From Candidatus Lokiarchaeota archaeon (GTDB lineage Archaea; Asgardarchaeota; Thorarchaeia; Thorarchaeales; Thorarchaeaceae), in the NCBI GenBank assembly GCA_014730275.1, contig WJIL01000130.1:1-56227 (forward strand): a stretch of 56,227 bases of DNA. Reading direction: 5' to 3'. Below, piece after piece: positions 1 through 9,252 of this stretch (positions are counted from its first letter, which is position 1; every line of letters starts with the position of its first letter). The position numbers were made by a program, and so were the translations under genes. The notes beneath the pieces are model-generated. The model had not been told where the DNA came from. It made no database searches and was given only the letters and a program-made list of their open reading frames with translations.

Positions 1-3
1 ACG

Positions 4-102
4 ATGTCAAACACAACCCGGTCAGAGAAGAAGAATATCGCAACCATCGCATACCAGTCTACCGAAGCTCTCGGTTATGCCTACGCAACAATCAGGAGAT
101 GA
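4..102 (+). CDS. Small ORF at window edge, 32 aa, possibly 3' part of a longer gene
   Basis: Opens with ATG at base 4 and ends with TGA at 100-102. The reading frame is open to the window edge, so it may be the tail of a longer gene. The product is small and basic with a SEKKN stretch and a YAYATIRR end. It has no recognised domain. It is first in a chain of three short ORFs on the same strand; the next ATG lies four bases after its stop and its end carries the Shine-Dalgarno-like AGGAGAT for that gene. Confidence 0.4.
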   Translation: MSNTTRSEKKNIATIAYQSTEALGYAYATIRR

Positions 103-106
103 TCAC

Positions 107-196
107 ATGAACCAGAAGAACACAACAAAGAGAACCAACGGGCCAAAGAAAGCCATATCGACCGACGCGATTGCAAACCGCTATTTCACGAGGTAG
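107..196 (+). CDS. Small basic ORF, 29 aa
   Basis: ATG at 107 is preceded at good spacing by AGGAGATGATC, a strong ribosome binding site, and the frame closes with TAG at 194-196. The product begins MNQKNTTKRT and is very basic. No family is recognised. The tight spacing to the ORFs on either side suggests a small polycistron. Confidence 0.4.
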   Translation: MNQKNTTKRTNGPKKAISTDAIANRYFTR

Positions 197-203
197 AATA
201 GTG

Positions 204-308
204 ATGAGCGAGAAGATTACTAGCTCAAGTCGTACTAGGTCGGAACAAACCTCCGATAGGGAAAACAGACTAACTATCGAAGAAGTGCTCGCGTTAGAAC
301 CAACGTGA
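204..308 (+). CDS. Small ORF, 34 aa
   Basis: ATG at 204 follows GAGG in the end of the preceding ORF, and TGA is at 306-308. The product begins MSEKITSSSR and ends in an acidic LTIEEVLALEPT helix-like segment. No family is recognised. It is followed at once by a pyrimidine-rich run (309-333), which would serve as a terminator for this short transcription unit. Confidence 0.4.
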   Translation: MSEKITSSSRTRSEQTSDRENRLTIEEVLALEPT

Positions 309-335
309 GCCCTTCTCTTTTCTTTTGTCTTATTG
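309..335 (+). terminator. T-rich termination tract
   Basis: Runs of T interrupted by C (CTTTTCTTTTGTCTTATTG) lie directly after the stop of the last small ORF and just before the convergent acetyltransferase gene ends. Archaeal termination commonly uses oligo-T tracts, so this is a plausible terminator; no stable hairpin is visible. Confidence 0.4.
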
Positions 336-336
336 T

Positions 337-1200
337 TTATCCAGTATCGTGCATGACGCGCTTTTTTGCCAGAAACTCAGAGTCTTTTCGAGCAAATCCT
401 TCAGCATAGAGGTAGTCAAGGATTTCCTGATGCATATCTTGAATCCAGAATACAACCCTGTCAGTTTGTACTTCACACATGGCGCTTTTTATCACATCTC
501 TACCATAACCCTCTTTGTAGCTGAATGATACCGTTGTAGTATCATTCGAGGCTTGATTGGGTATGAGTTGCATGAAACCAACCACCATATTGCTTTCTGG
601 CTCAGTCAGAGCATAACAGCGCCCTCCACGAATGGTATACTCCCATGTCTTTCGATTCCTATATCCCCAATAGGTATCTGGCTCCAGGTGGATGAAGAGT
701 GGAATGTGCTCCAACCGTGCTATGCCCACCTCGAGATCGAATTCTACTGCAGTAGTATCAGCAGGTCCTTCCAGCTGGAGAATGAGCGATTGTATGCCAT
801 ATCCAAGCCCCTCTACAAACGAGATAGCCTTCGTTCGATGTGTCTTAGGGGCAATCGCGAAGTGAGTAATAGCTGGGTTAAGGTCCAGAAAGGTTCTCTC
901 CGATTCCTTGACAATCTGAGTCCCAATACCTTTGTTTCTCATCTCGGGGTCTACAGCAAGCTCCCATATCGCTCCCCAGCCAAGGCTTCGCAACATGAGA
1001 TTGATTGCAACTCCTACAATCTCGTCATCTACAACCGCCACTTTCCACAACTTCTCAAGATCGCCGCTAATCTTGCAGCGGTCCCACGATCGAGAAAAAC
1101 CTTCGAAGCTCATTTCAAAATCGGGAAAACCTGTTTCATATACACTATAGGCCGCAGCTTTCTCTCCGCTTCTCGGTGGACGAATTGTGACTTCGGACAT
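337..1200 (-). CDS. GNAT-family N-acetyltransferase with two GNAT-like halves
   Basis: The protein of about 287 residues would transfer an acetyl group from acetyl-CoA to an unknown amine. The N-terminal half has the GNAT motif A pattern DPEMRNKGIGTQIV (R/N-x-G-x-G/A, acetyl-CoA pyrophosphate loop) after the strand WELAV. The second half (from about residue 155) looks like a weaker GNAT repeat lacking an obvious motif A. GTG at 1209 is possible, but ATG at 1200 has AGGTG just upstream and is preferred. Family assignment is firm; the substrate is unknown. Confidence 0.8.
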   Translation of the reverse strand: MSEVTIRPPRSGEKAAAYSVYETGFPDFEMSFEGFSRSWDRCKISGDLEKLWKVAVVDDEIVGVAINLMLRSLGWGAIWELAVDPEMRNKGIGTQIVKESERTFLDLNPAITHFAIAPKTHRTKAISFVEGLGYGIQSLILQLEGPADTTAVEFDLEVGIARLEHIPLFIHLEPDTYWGYRNRKTWEYTIRGGRCYALTEPESNMVVGFMQLIPNQASNDTTTVSFSYKEGYGRDVIKSAMCEVQTDRVVFWIQDMHQEILDYLYAEGFARKDSEFLAKKRVMHDTG

Positions 1201-1377
1201 CAATGGCACCTGTTTTCATCATCTGTCTTGCGTCTAAAGGCTGTGGGTGAAGGTGATTTCAGACAGTAATTATCAGAGATATTCCCGCAAAATAAGCCTG
1301 ATTCTTTGGCAACAGGTTCAATGTTTGAGATTCGTCGGAGAATCATCTGTCAGGATTAGCAACAATAAAGAGATAGA

Positions 1378-1491
1378 TGGTGCCGAGGAAGGGATTTGAA
1401 CCCCTGTACTGCTACCAGAACGGATGTCTCATCCGTAGCACGCCAACAGATCTTGAGTCCGTCGCCGTTGGCCGGGCTTGGCTACCTCGGC
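1378..1491 (-). tRNA. tRNA-Leu(CAA) with a canonical-position intron, CCA encoded
   Basis: On the minus strand the acceptor GCCGAGG pairs with CCTCGGC, followed by discriminator A and an encoded CCA (1378-1380). A D-arm, a long class II variable arm (CTG/CAG stem) and a T-arm with TTCAAAT are present. The anticodon stem ACGGA/TCCGT closes only if about 26 nt (1426-1451) are removed after G37, giving loop CTCAAGA with anticodon CAA. Position 37/38 is the standard archaeal intron site, cut by the splicing endonuclease at a bulge-helix-bulge. Confidence 0.93.
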
Positions 1492-1576
1492 ATACGATTG
1501 TCGTTAGGTGGAGCTTTGTTTATAGCAGTTTTCCTTGTACGAAACCCTTCCCCAACTACTGAGATGGTCCAGAACT

Positions 1577-1876
1577 TCATTCTACTGAGACATCCAAGAG
1601 TAAGGGCCTGATTTCCTCGTAGAAATCTATCAGAGCTTTGCTTTTTGGATCCTCACTTTGGAGAATGAACAGGCGGATTTGTTTTCCAACTTTGATTTCC
1701 TTTACCAGACCCATATCAACAAGTGGTTGAATGACACGATGGATAGTAGAATGAGCCAAATCCGTTTCCTTTGCTATTCGGCTCAGGTTGAAGAATTCTT
1801 TGGGTCTATCTAGAAAATGCTGAACAACTCTCGTTTGTGCCCGAGATGCAAATAATTTCTCAAGTAGTTCTCGCAA
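1577..1876 (-). CDS. Winged helix-turn-helix regulator, 99 aa
   Basis: Small ArsR/MarR-like DNA-binding protein. The helix-turn-helix lies at about residues 28-60 (NLSRIAKETDLAHSTIHRVI) followed by a wing containing GKQIRLF. The start is TTG at 1876. It lies just upstream of the tRNA-Leu gene and downstream of pyrH on the same strand. No ligand-binding residues are visible and the target is unknown. Confidence 0.75.
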   Translation of the reverse strand: MRELLEKLFASRAQTRVVQHFLDRPKEFFNLSRIAKETDLAHSTIHRVIQPLVDMGLVKEIKVGKQIRLFILQSEDPKSKALIDFYEEIRPLLLDVSVE

Positions 1877-1894
1877 TTATCATCAGACTCCGTT

Positions 1895-2587
1895 TCATTT
1901 GTCTTTCTTGTATACCACAGAGCTACCGATTTTCTCTCCCCTCAGAATTCGTACTAGGTTCTCAACCTCTCTGCCATCAAAGAATATTGTCCTAATTTTC
2001 GAGCGGCGTACAATTCGTATTGCCACAGGATCAAATAATTGGTATTCTCCTGCACGTGTACCACCTTTGGAAAGTATCTCGTTGAGCTCATCTATTGAGA
2101 GCTCATCCAATAAAACCGCGTTTTCCTCTCTTGGGTCACGGTCATAGACACCCTCAACATTTGTCGCATTCAACAGAATATCTGCATCAGTTATCTCTGC
2201 GGCTAGCGCTGCTACGGCGTTTGTGGATTGGCCCGGAGTTAATCCTCCCATGAAGACGACACGCCCAGATTGCTTTGCCACTTCCAGTTGACCAAGGCTT
2301 TCAACCACCTCAGAATATGCTTGGTCCCCAAGAGCTATGGTAAACAGTTCTGCGTTCTTTCGGGTCAACTCAATCCCTAGGATATCACAATTTGCCTCAC
2401 TCCCACCAAGAGCTCGGGCGGCGGCAATAAACTCACGAGCCGAAGCACCTCCGCCTACGACGACCACAAAATCATGTCCAGCTTCTATAGCTTTGCGTAG
2501 CTGTTTAGCGTACGCTTCTATCATCTCAACCTGGATGCGGTTGTCTTGATACAGGAGTGATCCTCCAATTTTGAGAACGACGCGCAT
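1895..2587 (-). CDS. pyrH: UMP kinase, archaeal type
   Basis: Phosphorylates UMP to UDP in pyrimidine nucleotide synthesis; cytosolic hexamer in the amino acid kinase family. The start MRVVLKIGGSLL at 2587 places the family N-terminal motif (KIGGS) directly at the beginning; a longer reading frame to 2662 adds 25 residues not expected in the family. Further motifs are VVVVGGGASAREF, NATNVEGVYDRDPR (nucleotide/Mg site) and SKGGTRAGEYQLFDP. The resulting length, 230 residues, matches archaeal PyrH. Confidence 0.93.
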   Translation of the reverse strand: MRVVLKIGGSLLYQDNRIQVEMIEAYAKQLRKAIEAGHDFVVVVGGGASAREFIAAARALGGSEANCDILGIELTRKNAELFTIALGDQAYSEVVESLGQLEVAKQSGRVVFMGGLTPGQSTNAVAALAAEITDADILLNATNVEGVYDRDPREENAVLLDELSIDELNEILSKGGTRAGEYQLFDPVAIRIVRRSKIRTIFFDGREVENLVRILRGEKIGSSVVYKKDK

Positions 2588-2689
2588 AGTCCGGCCTCTG
2601 GTGATATTCCTCAGTATCCCGCTTGTTGATACAAACCTAAAGAAGCTTTCCTGAATAGACACGCTTTACGATAAATCGATACCTTCTGA

Positions 2690-3655
2690 TTAACCATCGC
2701 GCCAATCTGACACGTCGTTAAGAGCACGTGTTTCTTCTCTAGACAACTCAATATCCAACGCGCCGAGATTGTCATGCAAGTGGTCAAGCGAACTTGTGCC
2801 TATGATTGGGGCTGTAATGCTGTCTTTGGTTAGTATCCATGCTAGGGCAATTTGGGGTATGGATACCCCTCTATTATCAGCTATTCTTCCAAGTTCTTCT
2901 ACGATTCGGTAATTCTCTTCTGTTGCATACCGTTTTTCGATACTTTCTGCTCTCTTCGAATCAGGTGTCTTATGCTTACTGTATTTTCCCGTCAGAAAAC
3001 CGCCACCAAGGGGGCTATATGGTGTTACTCCCAAGTCGTACTTCCTTACAACTGGGCGAAGATATTTTTCATACTCTTCCCTCCTTGCCAAACTATATGG
3101 TGGTTGAATCGCGTCATAGCTTGCCAAATTTCGCGAATCACTTATCCATAGAGATTCTACAATTTGAGCTGCTGTATGATTTGAAGCACCAATATGATGT
3201 ATACTGCCCTCATCAATCAGCTTGTCAAAAGCCCGAAGTGTAACCTCTTGATCTACCTCCTCATCTGGCCAATGAGACCAGTACAAATCTATCCAGTCTG
3301 TTTGAAGACGATCCAAACTGGCTCGTGCCCCTTCAGTGATGTGTTTTCGTGAAAGTCCTTTGTCATTTGGCCTATCACTCATTTTTCCCCGCACCTTTGT
3401 AGCCAAGATGATTTCTTCTCTTACACCCCGTTCTTTCATCCACCTTCCGATTATTTCTTCTGATTTTCCAGGATATGATTCATCAGTCCATCGGGAGTAG
3501 ATATCAGCTGTATCAATCGTGTTGATTCCAGCTTCAAGAGCTACATCCAGCAATTCGAAGCTCTCCTTCTCATTAAGAAGCCAACCAAGCTGCATGCTTC
3601 CAAGAATGAAACGGGAGACGCGTAGACCGGTATTTCCTAATGTGACGTAGTTCAT
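2690..3655 (-). CDS. Aldo/keto reductase
   Basis: NADPH-dependent oxidoreductase of the AKR (TIM barrel) family, 321 residues. The catalytic tetrad is visible: Asp in NTIDTADIYS, Tyr in the same motif, Lys in ATKVRGKM and His in DLYWSHWPDEE. The C-terminal cofactor-binding region includes APIIGTSSLDHLHDN. It is divergent from the surface-protein gene at 3679, with only 23 bases between starts. The substrate cannot be told from sequence. Confidence 0.9.
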   Translation of the reverse strand: MNYVTLGNTGLRVSRFILGSMQLGWLLNEKESFELLDVALEAGINTIDTADIYSRWTDESYPGKSEEIIGRWMKERGVREEIILATKVRGKMSDRPNDKGLSRKHITEGARASLDRLQTDWIDLYWSHWPDEEVDQEVTLRAFDKLIDEGSIHHIGASNHTAAQIVESLWISDSRNLASYDAIQPPYSLARREEYEKYLRPVVRKYDLGVTPYSPLGGGFLTGKYSKHKTPDSKRAESIEKRYATEENYRIVEELGRIADNRGVSIPQIALAWILTKDSITAPIIGTSSLDHLHDNLGALDIELSREETRALNDVSDWRDG

Positions 3656-3678
3656 GAATAAACAATAGTTAATGATAT

Positions 3679-4593
3679 ATGTTAAATCTTCTGAAACGCA
3701 TGAAACACTACACTGGAAAACCTGAAGTTGTGAGAGGTATGAGATTCAAAAGATGCCGAATTATGGGGATATTTGTAGTAACTGCATTGTTCACGTTTTT
3801 GCCTGTATCTACAGTTGCAGCTGGAGATATCACTGGTAATACTTATTTTTTCTCTGCAACGTGGAGTGATCAAAGCTATATCGTTGACGATGGCCCTCTA
3901 CACAAGTCATCGCTGACAGGGGATTTTCAACTGACCGTCCTAAACATAACCGCCAGTGACGCGTACGAATACCGGTACTTGGGAGCGAATTATCACTCAC
4001 GCGCCTACGATCCATACTTCGAAAATCGGACAGATAGTGTTTACTTCCAAGATAACAAGGTCAGTTTCGATTTGTCTACTGAAGATGAAGATAGCGACAA
4101 TAAATCCGAATCGTTTTCCTTTGAAATGACACCACATTTCGAACATCACCATCCAGGACACCTGTTTTTTGTGAACCCTGTTTGGTCGACTCATACCACA
4201 GAGTGGAACAGTGCAGTCCAAGAGGCAGAAAACAATCCCACAGTATCAGAAGTTAGTGATTCTATTGGTGATGGCACGTTTTCATTGCAGATTGTTGTAA
4301 ATACTGAATCTTCCCATGAGCTGTATGGTGCCATGAACGGTACAGCCAAAATCGCCTTTGATGCTTCTTATGATGATAATGGCATCCTTTCCGAATGGCA
4401 GGTCTCACAAACCCAAGAGAGCCAGAATGAGAATCATACACTCAGAATGACATTTACACAACATTTTGCGCGATTTTCTGGAGGCGATGTCGTGCTGGAT
4501 TCGGGTGTTACGACGCTCCTCGGTGTTGGTGGAGCTGCTGCCGTAGGTGGCTTGATTATTGGAGCTTTGGCAATGAAGAAGTACTACTCTTAA
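3679..4593 (+). CDS. Secreted, C-terminally anchored surface protein
   Basis: The N-terminus has basic residues then a hydrophobic signal segment (IMGIFVVTALFTFLPVSTVAAG). The body of about 220 residues is acidic, aromatic and carries several N-x-S/T sequons. The C-terminus has one membrane segment (GVGGAAAVGGLIIGALAM) and a short KKYYS tail. The ATG at 3739, after GTGAGAGGT, would give a more normal signal peptide than 3679. No family is recognised. It is probably exposed outside the cell. Confidence 0.65.
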   Translation: MLNLLKRMKHYTGKPEVVRGMRFKRCRIMGIFVVTALFTFLPVSTVAAGDITGNTYFFSATWSDQSYIVDDGPLHKSSLTGDFQLTVLNITASDAYEYRYLGANYHSRAYDPYFENRTDSVYFQDNKVSFDLSTEDEDSDNKSESFSFEMTPHFEHHHPGHLFFVNPVWSTHTTEWNSAVQEAENNPTVSEVSDSIGDGTFSLQIVVNTESSHELYGAMNGTAKIAFDASYDDNGILSEWQVSQTQESQNENHTLRMTFTQHFARFSGGDVVLDSGVTTLLGVGGAAAVGGLIIGALAMKKYYS

Positions 4594-4703
4594 TCAAAGT
4601 GGACAATTTGTGTTGTCCATAAGCCTTTTAGGAGTATTGAGTTGTCCGACTCAAAGGCGGACTTAGGTCCACACCTTGCTGACATCAAGGAGAGTCAACG
4701 ATT

Positions 4704-7169
4704 TTGCCAAAAAAATTCAGCCCCAAAATCCAATCCAAGCGATGGAAACCGGAATCCGAAGAGGCAATACTGGATCTCTGGGAAGACGAAGATACCTACG
4801 AGTTCAATTCTGAGTCAGATAAAACAATCTACTCTGTTGATACTCCCCCACCATATCTTTCTGGGCCCATGCATATTGGGCAGATGCTGCATTACTGCCA
4901 GATAGATCAGATTGCCCGGTACAGAAGAATGCAGAGTCTAGAGGTCAATTTTCCTCTTGGCATAGACCGGAATGGCTTGCCTGTCGAATTGCGAGTAGAG
5001 AAAGAGTTCGGCATGGATATGCACAGCACTCCCCGCGCGGAGTTTGTTGCGAAATGCCGGGAGCAACTGGACAAGTACGAAGATGAAGTACTCGATGGTT
5101 TCAAGCGCCTCGGAATTGGATTCAATACCTATGAAGATGAGGGCTCATACCGAACGGATAGCCCTCGATATCGTGCGCTTACTCAAGCTACATTCATAGA
5201 CCTGTGGAGGAATGGCTTGGTCTACAGTGACTATCGACCAAACAATTGGTGCTTCGAGTGTGGCACTACAATTGCTGATGCTGAAGTAGAATACACAGAG
5301 CGTCCTACAACTCTGAGCTACATTCGATTCGATGTGGAAGGGAAAGAACCGCTGACCATAGCTACTACTCGACCTGAGCTATTGTGTGCATGCGGAGCCG
5401 TTTTCATTCATCCCGACGATGACCGTTACGAAGGCTACGAGGGGGAAACTGTGGATATACCTCTATATGACAAAAAGGTACCAATCATTGCGAGTCCTAC
5501 TGCAGATAAGGAATTCGGGACCGGTGCCCTCATGGTGTGTAGCTATGGTGACCAAGCTGACGTCATGGCTTTCAGAGATTACGCCTTGGAACCTGTTGCC
5601 GCCATATCCCCCGAAGGTGAAATGACCGAGGCTGCAGGTAAGTACGAGGGGATGACGATTGAGGAGGCCAAAGAGGCCATAATCCACGACTTGGACGAAG
5701 AGGGCTTCCTTCTGAAACAGGAGGAGACTATACAGCGAGCTCCACTCTGTTGGCGGAGCAAAACCCCCATAGAGTTCATTGCTATGGACGAATACTATGT
5801 GAAACAGACCCAATTCATTGATGACTTGAAGGAAATCGTGGAAGAGATTGATTTCTACCCCTCGCATCACAAACAAATTCTGATTAACTGGCTCAACAGA
5901 GTATCTGTAGATTGGCCGGTAAGTCGCAGGCGATACTACGGAACGGAGATTCCGATTTGGTATTGTAACAGTTGCGGGGAACCGGTTCTGCCCGATAACG
6001 AAGAGCTAGAATACTATCAACCGTGGAAAGAGGACCCACCCTTTGCAAAATGTCCGAAATGCGGTGCCAGTGAGGGTTTTCGGGGCGAAGAGCGCACATT
6101 TGATACGTGGATGGATTCGTCGATTTCATGCTTGCAGATTGTCGACTACATGCGCGATGAAGACTTGTTTGAGAAGGCATTTGGAAATGTGATGAGACCT
6201 CAAGGGAAAGATATTGTCCGAACTTGGCTGTACTACACTCTTCTCAGGACTTATCAGCTACTCGAAGAACCAGCTTTCAAAGAAGTATGGATTTCTGGCC
6301 ATGTTGTGGACAAACATGGAGAGAAGATGAGCAAATCTCGAGGCAATTCTCCCCCTCCAAGACCATTCATTGAGGAGTATGGGGCCGACGCTATTCGTAT
6401 GTTCGGTGTTCTGGAAGCGGGACTGGGTAGCGATATACGATTTTCGGAAAACCGATTGGCCGGAGTCTCCAAATTCATGACCAAGCTGTGGAACATAGCC
6501 AGATTCATCTCGATGTTTCCTATACCTGATGATCTCGAATTCAGTGATTTGACACCGGTGGACCAATGGATACTTGCAGAAACAAACCATCTCATTGAAG
6601 TAATCACTCCTGATTGTGAACAACTCGATTTTCACAAACCAGCTATAGAAATTCGTAGCTTTGCATGGAATTTCTTTGCAGATCATGTATTGGAATTGCT
6701 CAAGGGCCGTTGTTTCAACAATGGAGATCTATTTGGTGAAACGGAACAGAAATCTGCTTGGTTTGTACTACATCAGACCCTTCAGACTATTCTGAGGGCC
6801 TTGGCCCCCATAACCCCTTTCATCACGGATAGGATTTATCGTGAACTCTACAATGACGATGGTATTCATAGCCAAAGATATCCTACAAGCAATGACAAAT
6901 GGAAGTCTCCCCTGACTGATTACACCGAGCTTCTACTGAGCGTCAACGGTGGATTCTGGAAGTTCAAGCGTGAGAACGACATGTCCCTCAGACAGGGTCT
7001 ACCTGAAGCTGTCGTTCCAGAAGAACTGAAACCCTGGAAGAAAGACCTTATGGCGATGCATGGTATAGACGAGCTAAAGTTCGAGAAACCCGAAGATGAC
7101 GAATTAGTAGAAGCGGAGTTGCCCGAATCAAATCGGACAATATACATCTCCCCTCCGTCTGAAGACTAG
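4704..7169 (+). CDS. valS: Valine--tRNA ligase
   Basis: Class I aminoacyl-tRNA synthetase, 821 residues, charging tRNA-Val. The HIGH motif appears as HIGQ (residues 57-60, in TPPPYLSGPMHIGQ) and the KMSKS loop at 541-545. The CP1 editing domain contains TIATTRPELL and PTADKEFGTGALMV. Two zinc-knuckle-like Cys pairs are present (CFEC, and CNSC with CPKC). The start is TTG at 4704 with AAGGAGA about ten bases upstream. The final stop is TAG. The archaeal-type ValRS assignment is supported by the PPP-x-S-G-x-x-HIG signature. Confidence 0.92.
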   Translation: MPKKFSPKIQSKRWKPESEEAILDLWEDEDTYEFNSESDKTIYSVDTPPPYLSGPMHIGQMLHYCQIDQIARYRRMQSLEVNFPLGIDRNGLPVELRVEKEFGMDMHSTPRAEFVAKCREQLDKYEDEVLDGFKRLGIGFNTYEDEGSYRTDSPRYRALTQATFIDLWRNGLVYSDYRPNNWCFECGTTIADAEVEYTERPTTLSYIRFDVEGKEPLTIATTRPELLCACGAVFIHPDDDRYEGYEGETVDIPLYDKKVPIIASPTADKEFGTGALMVCSYGDQADVMAFRDYALEPVAAISPEGEMTEAAGKYEGMTIEEAKEAIIHDLDEEGFLLKQEETIQRAPLCWRSKTPIEFIAMDEYYVKQTQFIDDLKEIVEEIDFYPSHHKQILINWLNRVSVDWPVSRRRYYGTEIPIWYCNSCGEPVLPDNEELEYYQPWKEDPPFAKCPKCGASEGFRGEERTFDTWMDSSISCLQIVDYMRDEDLFEKAFGNVMRPQGKDIVRTWLYYTLLRTYQLLEEPAFKEVWISGHVVDKHGEKMSKSRGNSPPPRPFIEEYGADAIRMFGVLEAGLGSDIRFSENRLAGVSKFMTKLWNIARFISMFPIPDDLEFSDLTPVDQWILAETNHLIEVITPDCEQLDFHKPAIEIRSFAWNFFADHVLELLKGRCFNNGDLFGETEQKSAWFVLHQTLQTILRALAPITPFITDRIYRELYNDDGIHSQRYPTSNDKWKSPLTDYTELLLSVNGGFWKFKRENDMSLRQGLPEAVVPEELKPWKKDLMAMHGIDELKFEKPEDDELVEAELPESNRTIYISPPSED

Positions 7170-7210
7170 GGAACCCATTCCCTGTTTTGAGTTGCATGGA
7201 GAGTATCTCT

Positions 7211-7645
7211 CTATGCAACTTCTACTTTGTTGATATGTTCCGTTTCACACTTCATGCTATTGGAAACTAGACAATATTTTCCTGCTAGCTCCAATGCTCT
7301 TTCTGCTTTCTTCTTGAGGTCCGAACTTCCAACTTTGACAGTAGTCTCCAAAACAATCTTCGTGAACTCAAATCCCTTTTCGACTCGTTCCAGGGTGCCC
7401 TCCCCTTTACAGCTGAATGTTTTAAACTCGAATCGCATCTTATTCGAAAATGCCACGAATGTCGTCATGAAACAAGCGGTTGCAGAGGAGACGAACATGT
7501 CCTCTGGTGAGGTTATACCTTCGGGTCCATCGAACTCTGGCGGAGATGCAACCTGTATATCAGGTTTTCCTGCTATTTTCAATTCTCCTACAGTATCATG
7601 TTTCCAGTTCACGGTCACTTCGTATTTGTGAGTCTCATCACTCAA
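7211..7645 (-). CDS. OsmC-like protein, copy 1
   Basis: OsmC/Ohr-type protein of 144 residues, a family that reduces organic hydroperoxides or binds small ligands. The Cys in SATACFMTTF fits the first family Cys and the Cys in LAGKYCLVSNSMKCETEH the second. The start is unclear; TTG at 7645 (LSDETHKYEV) aligns with the start of the paralog next door, while the longer frame to 7723 adds a stretch unlike the family. It is about 50% similar by eye to the neighbouring gene. Confidence 0.82.
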   Translation of the reverse strand: MSDETHKYEVTVNWKHDTVGELKIAGKPDIQVASPPEFDGPEGITSPEDMFVSSATACFMTTFVAFSNKMRFEFKTFSCKGEGTLERVEKGFEFTKIVLETTVKVGSSDLKKKAERALELAGKYCLVSNSMKCETEHINKVEVA

Positions 7646-7697
7646 GGCAATCACAACGGGAAGGAGGGGCTTATGAAGAAAAAGATTCCTAACCACC

Positions 7698-8132
7698 CTA
7701 TTCCACGACAATCTCGTGTTCATGTTCCCTTGGACATTTCATACTGTTTGCCACAAAGCAGTATTTGTCACCAAGTTCAAGAGCTCGCTCGATTTTCTTT
7801 CGTAGGTTCTCATCACTGATTACTACAGTTGATTTCATATCGATTTTCGTAATCTCGAAGCTTCGCCCAACTTTTTCTAGGCGTCCAGTGGCTTCTACAT
7901 CAAATGATTCAAACTCGATATGCATTTTCTTCGTGAACACGGCGAAAGAGTTCATAAAACAAAGAGCTGCTGAAGCTACGAAAAGCTCTTCTGGATTGTG
8001 AAGATTCGGTTGACTTTTGAATGCGGATGGTCTTGATGCTTCTATCGGTTTTTTGTCTTCTACAAGCACGGCACTTCCACCATTGTAATCCCAGACCACA
8101 GTCGCATTGTAATATCGGTCTTCTTCGGCCAT
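7698..8132 (-). CDS. OsmC-like protein, copy 2
   Basis: Paralog of the gene immediately downstream, 144 residues from ATG at 8132. Family Cys positions are in SAALCFMNSF and DKYCFVANSMKCPRE. Its stop (TAG) lies about 50 bases before the start of the next OsmC gene, so both are probably cotranscribed. Two tandem, diverged OsmC genes suggest two ligands or two peroxide substrates; this is inference. Confidence 0.83.
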   Translation of the reverse strand: MAEEDRYYNATVVWDYNGGSAVLVEDKKPIEASRPSAFKSQPNLHNPEELFVASAALCFMNSFAVFTKKMHIEFESFDVEATGRLEKVGRSFEITKIDMKSTVVISDENLRKKIERALELGDKYCFVANSMKCPREHEHEIVVE

Positions 8133-8279
8133 TATCAGCACCAGAAACTTCCATTGAACAGTTACATGAAAAAGGGTTTGTATCTGACTGCTATATGAGA
8201 TAAACATTTCAACTGGTATAATCACACATCACCAATACTAATTACAGTCCTGTAGATACACAATCGAGGCGACGCGGCA

Positions 8280-9029
8280 ATGAGTGATCAAGAAATAGAA
8301 ATCGATCTTTGGAGCACTGATCTTCACGAAGTTGAAATAGGTTTGAATAAACAGGAGGAATATAGAGCCAAGTCGAGGCATTTCACAAAAGACAGCGATA
8401 TTTTGGGTGAAGTATCCGGGGCTATGGATGGTTATATCACTATCCGGGTTGACCCATGGAACCAGGAGCCAACATCACAGAGGCTCGTTATGCGTTTATT
8501 TACTGAATCCATGAACTGGAAGGCATCCCTGGAAGAACTTGTTGGTCAAGGAATGGCACGGACGCTTGCAACTGGCCATGGTGTCCCTACTTTTACTGTG
8601 ATTATAGATGGGAATGATCACCTTGTTCCCCTTGAACGAGCATACTCACCCTCGCTACTTAACAAAGAAATCTATTCCTTTATGATTCTCGATGATGGAG
8701 CATTCAAGGGATATCACATTATCGCCGATCGGTTTAGTATAGGCGCCGATTTCACTGTTAAGAGCCATCATGGGGAGAAAGTTGCTTCCATTGGGGGGTC
8801 TGTATTCGACCTAGGTGGCAAGTGGAAAATCAGAACATTTGAAGAGAAACCTGTTCCCCCATCTTTCGATGACGTTCTTGTTCTCTTCTGTGCGTCCATC
8901 AAAACCCTCAACGAAATAAAGGACAGACTTGAATCCAATGCCAGACGCTTAAACAAGAATGAGGCTGAAATGGATATCAATCTACAAGAAATGCGACTCT
9001 ATGGCAATCCTCGGCGTCTGGAATACTAA
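8280..9029 (+). CDS. Uncharacterised protein, 249 aa
   Basis: Soluble, no signal peptide and no membrane segment. The central part alternates short beta strands (ISIGADFTVKSHH-like, then GGKWKIRTFEEKP), faintly like the LURP-one/tubby-like fold of lipid-associated proteins, but this is weak. The last 60 residues are a helix rich in charged residues (IKTLNEIKDRLESNARRLNKNE) and could form a coiled coil. The gene is divergent from the OsmC pair. No confident family. Confidence 0.6.
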   Translation: MSDQEIEIDLWSTDLHEVEIGLNKQEEYRAKSRHFTKDSDILGEVSGAMDGYITIRVDPWNQEPTSQRLVMRLFTESMNWKASLEELVGQGMARTLATGHGVPTFTVIIDGNDHLVPLERAYSPSLLNKEIYSFMILDDGAFKGYHIIADRFSIGADFTVKSHHGEKVASIGGSVFDLGGKWKIRTFEEKPVPPSFDDVLVLFCASIKTLNEIKDRLESNARRLNKNEAEMDINLQEMRLYGNPRRLEY

Positions 9030-9252
9030 GACACTATCTCCGTTGCCTGGCGGCGACAGATCCATTCACCCCCTCCCATCTCTGCACGAGCTACAATTCT
9101 ACACCACTGGAGGCCATTCGCACCTTTTCCAATGGGTTCTTCAGTGACTCATACTACGAAATCGGCAATAAAGACACAGGATTTCATAGTGGTCACTTCC
9201 CCTATGTTGTAGGGTGCACTCACCGAAGTTGAGTTGCTTGGCTATAAAATGA

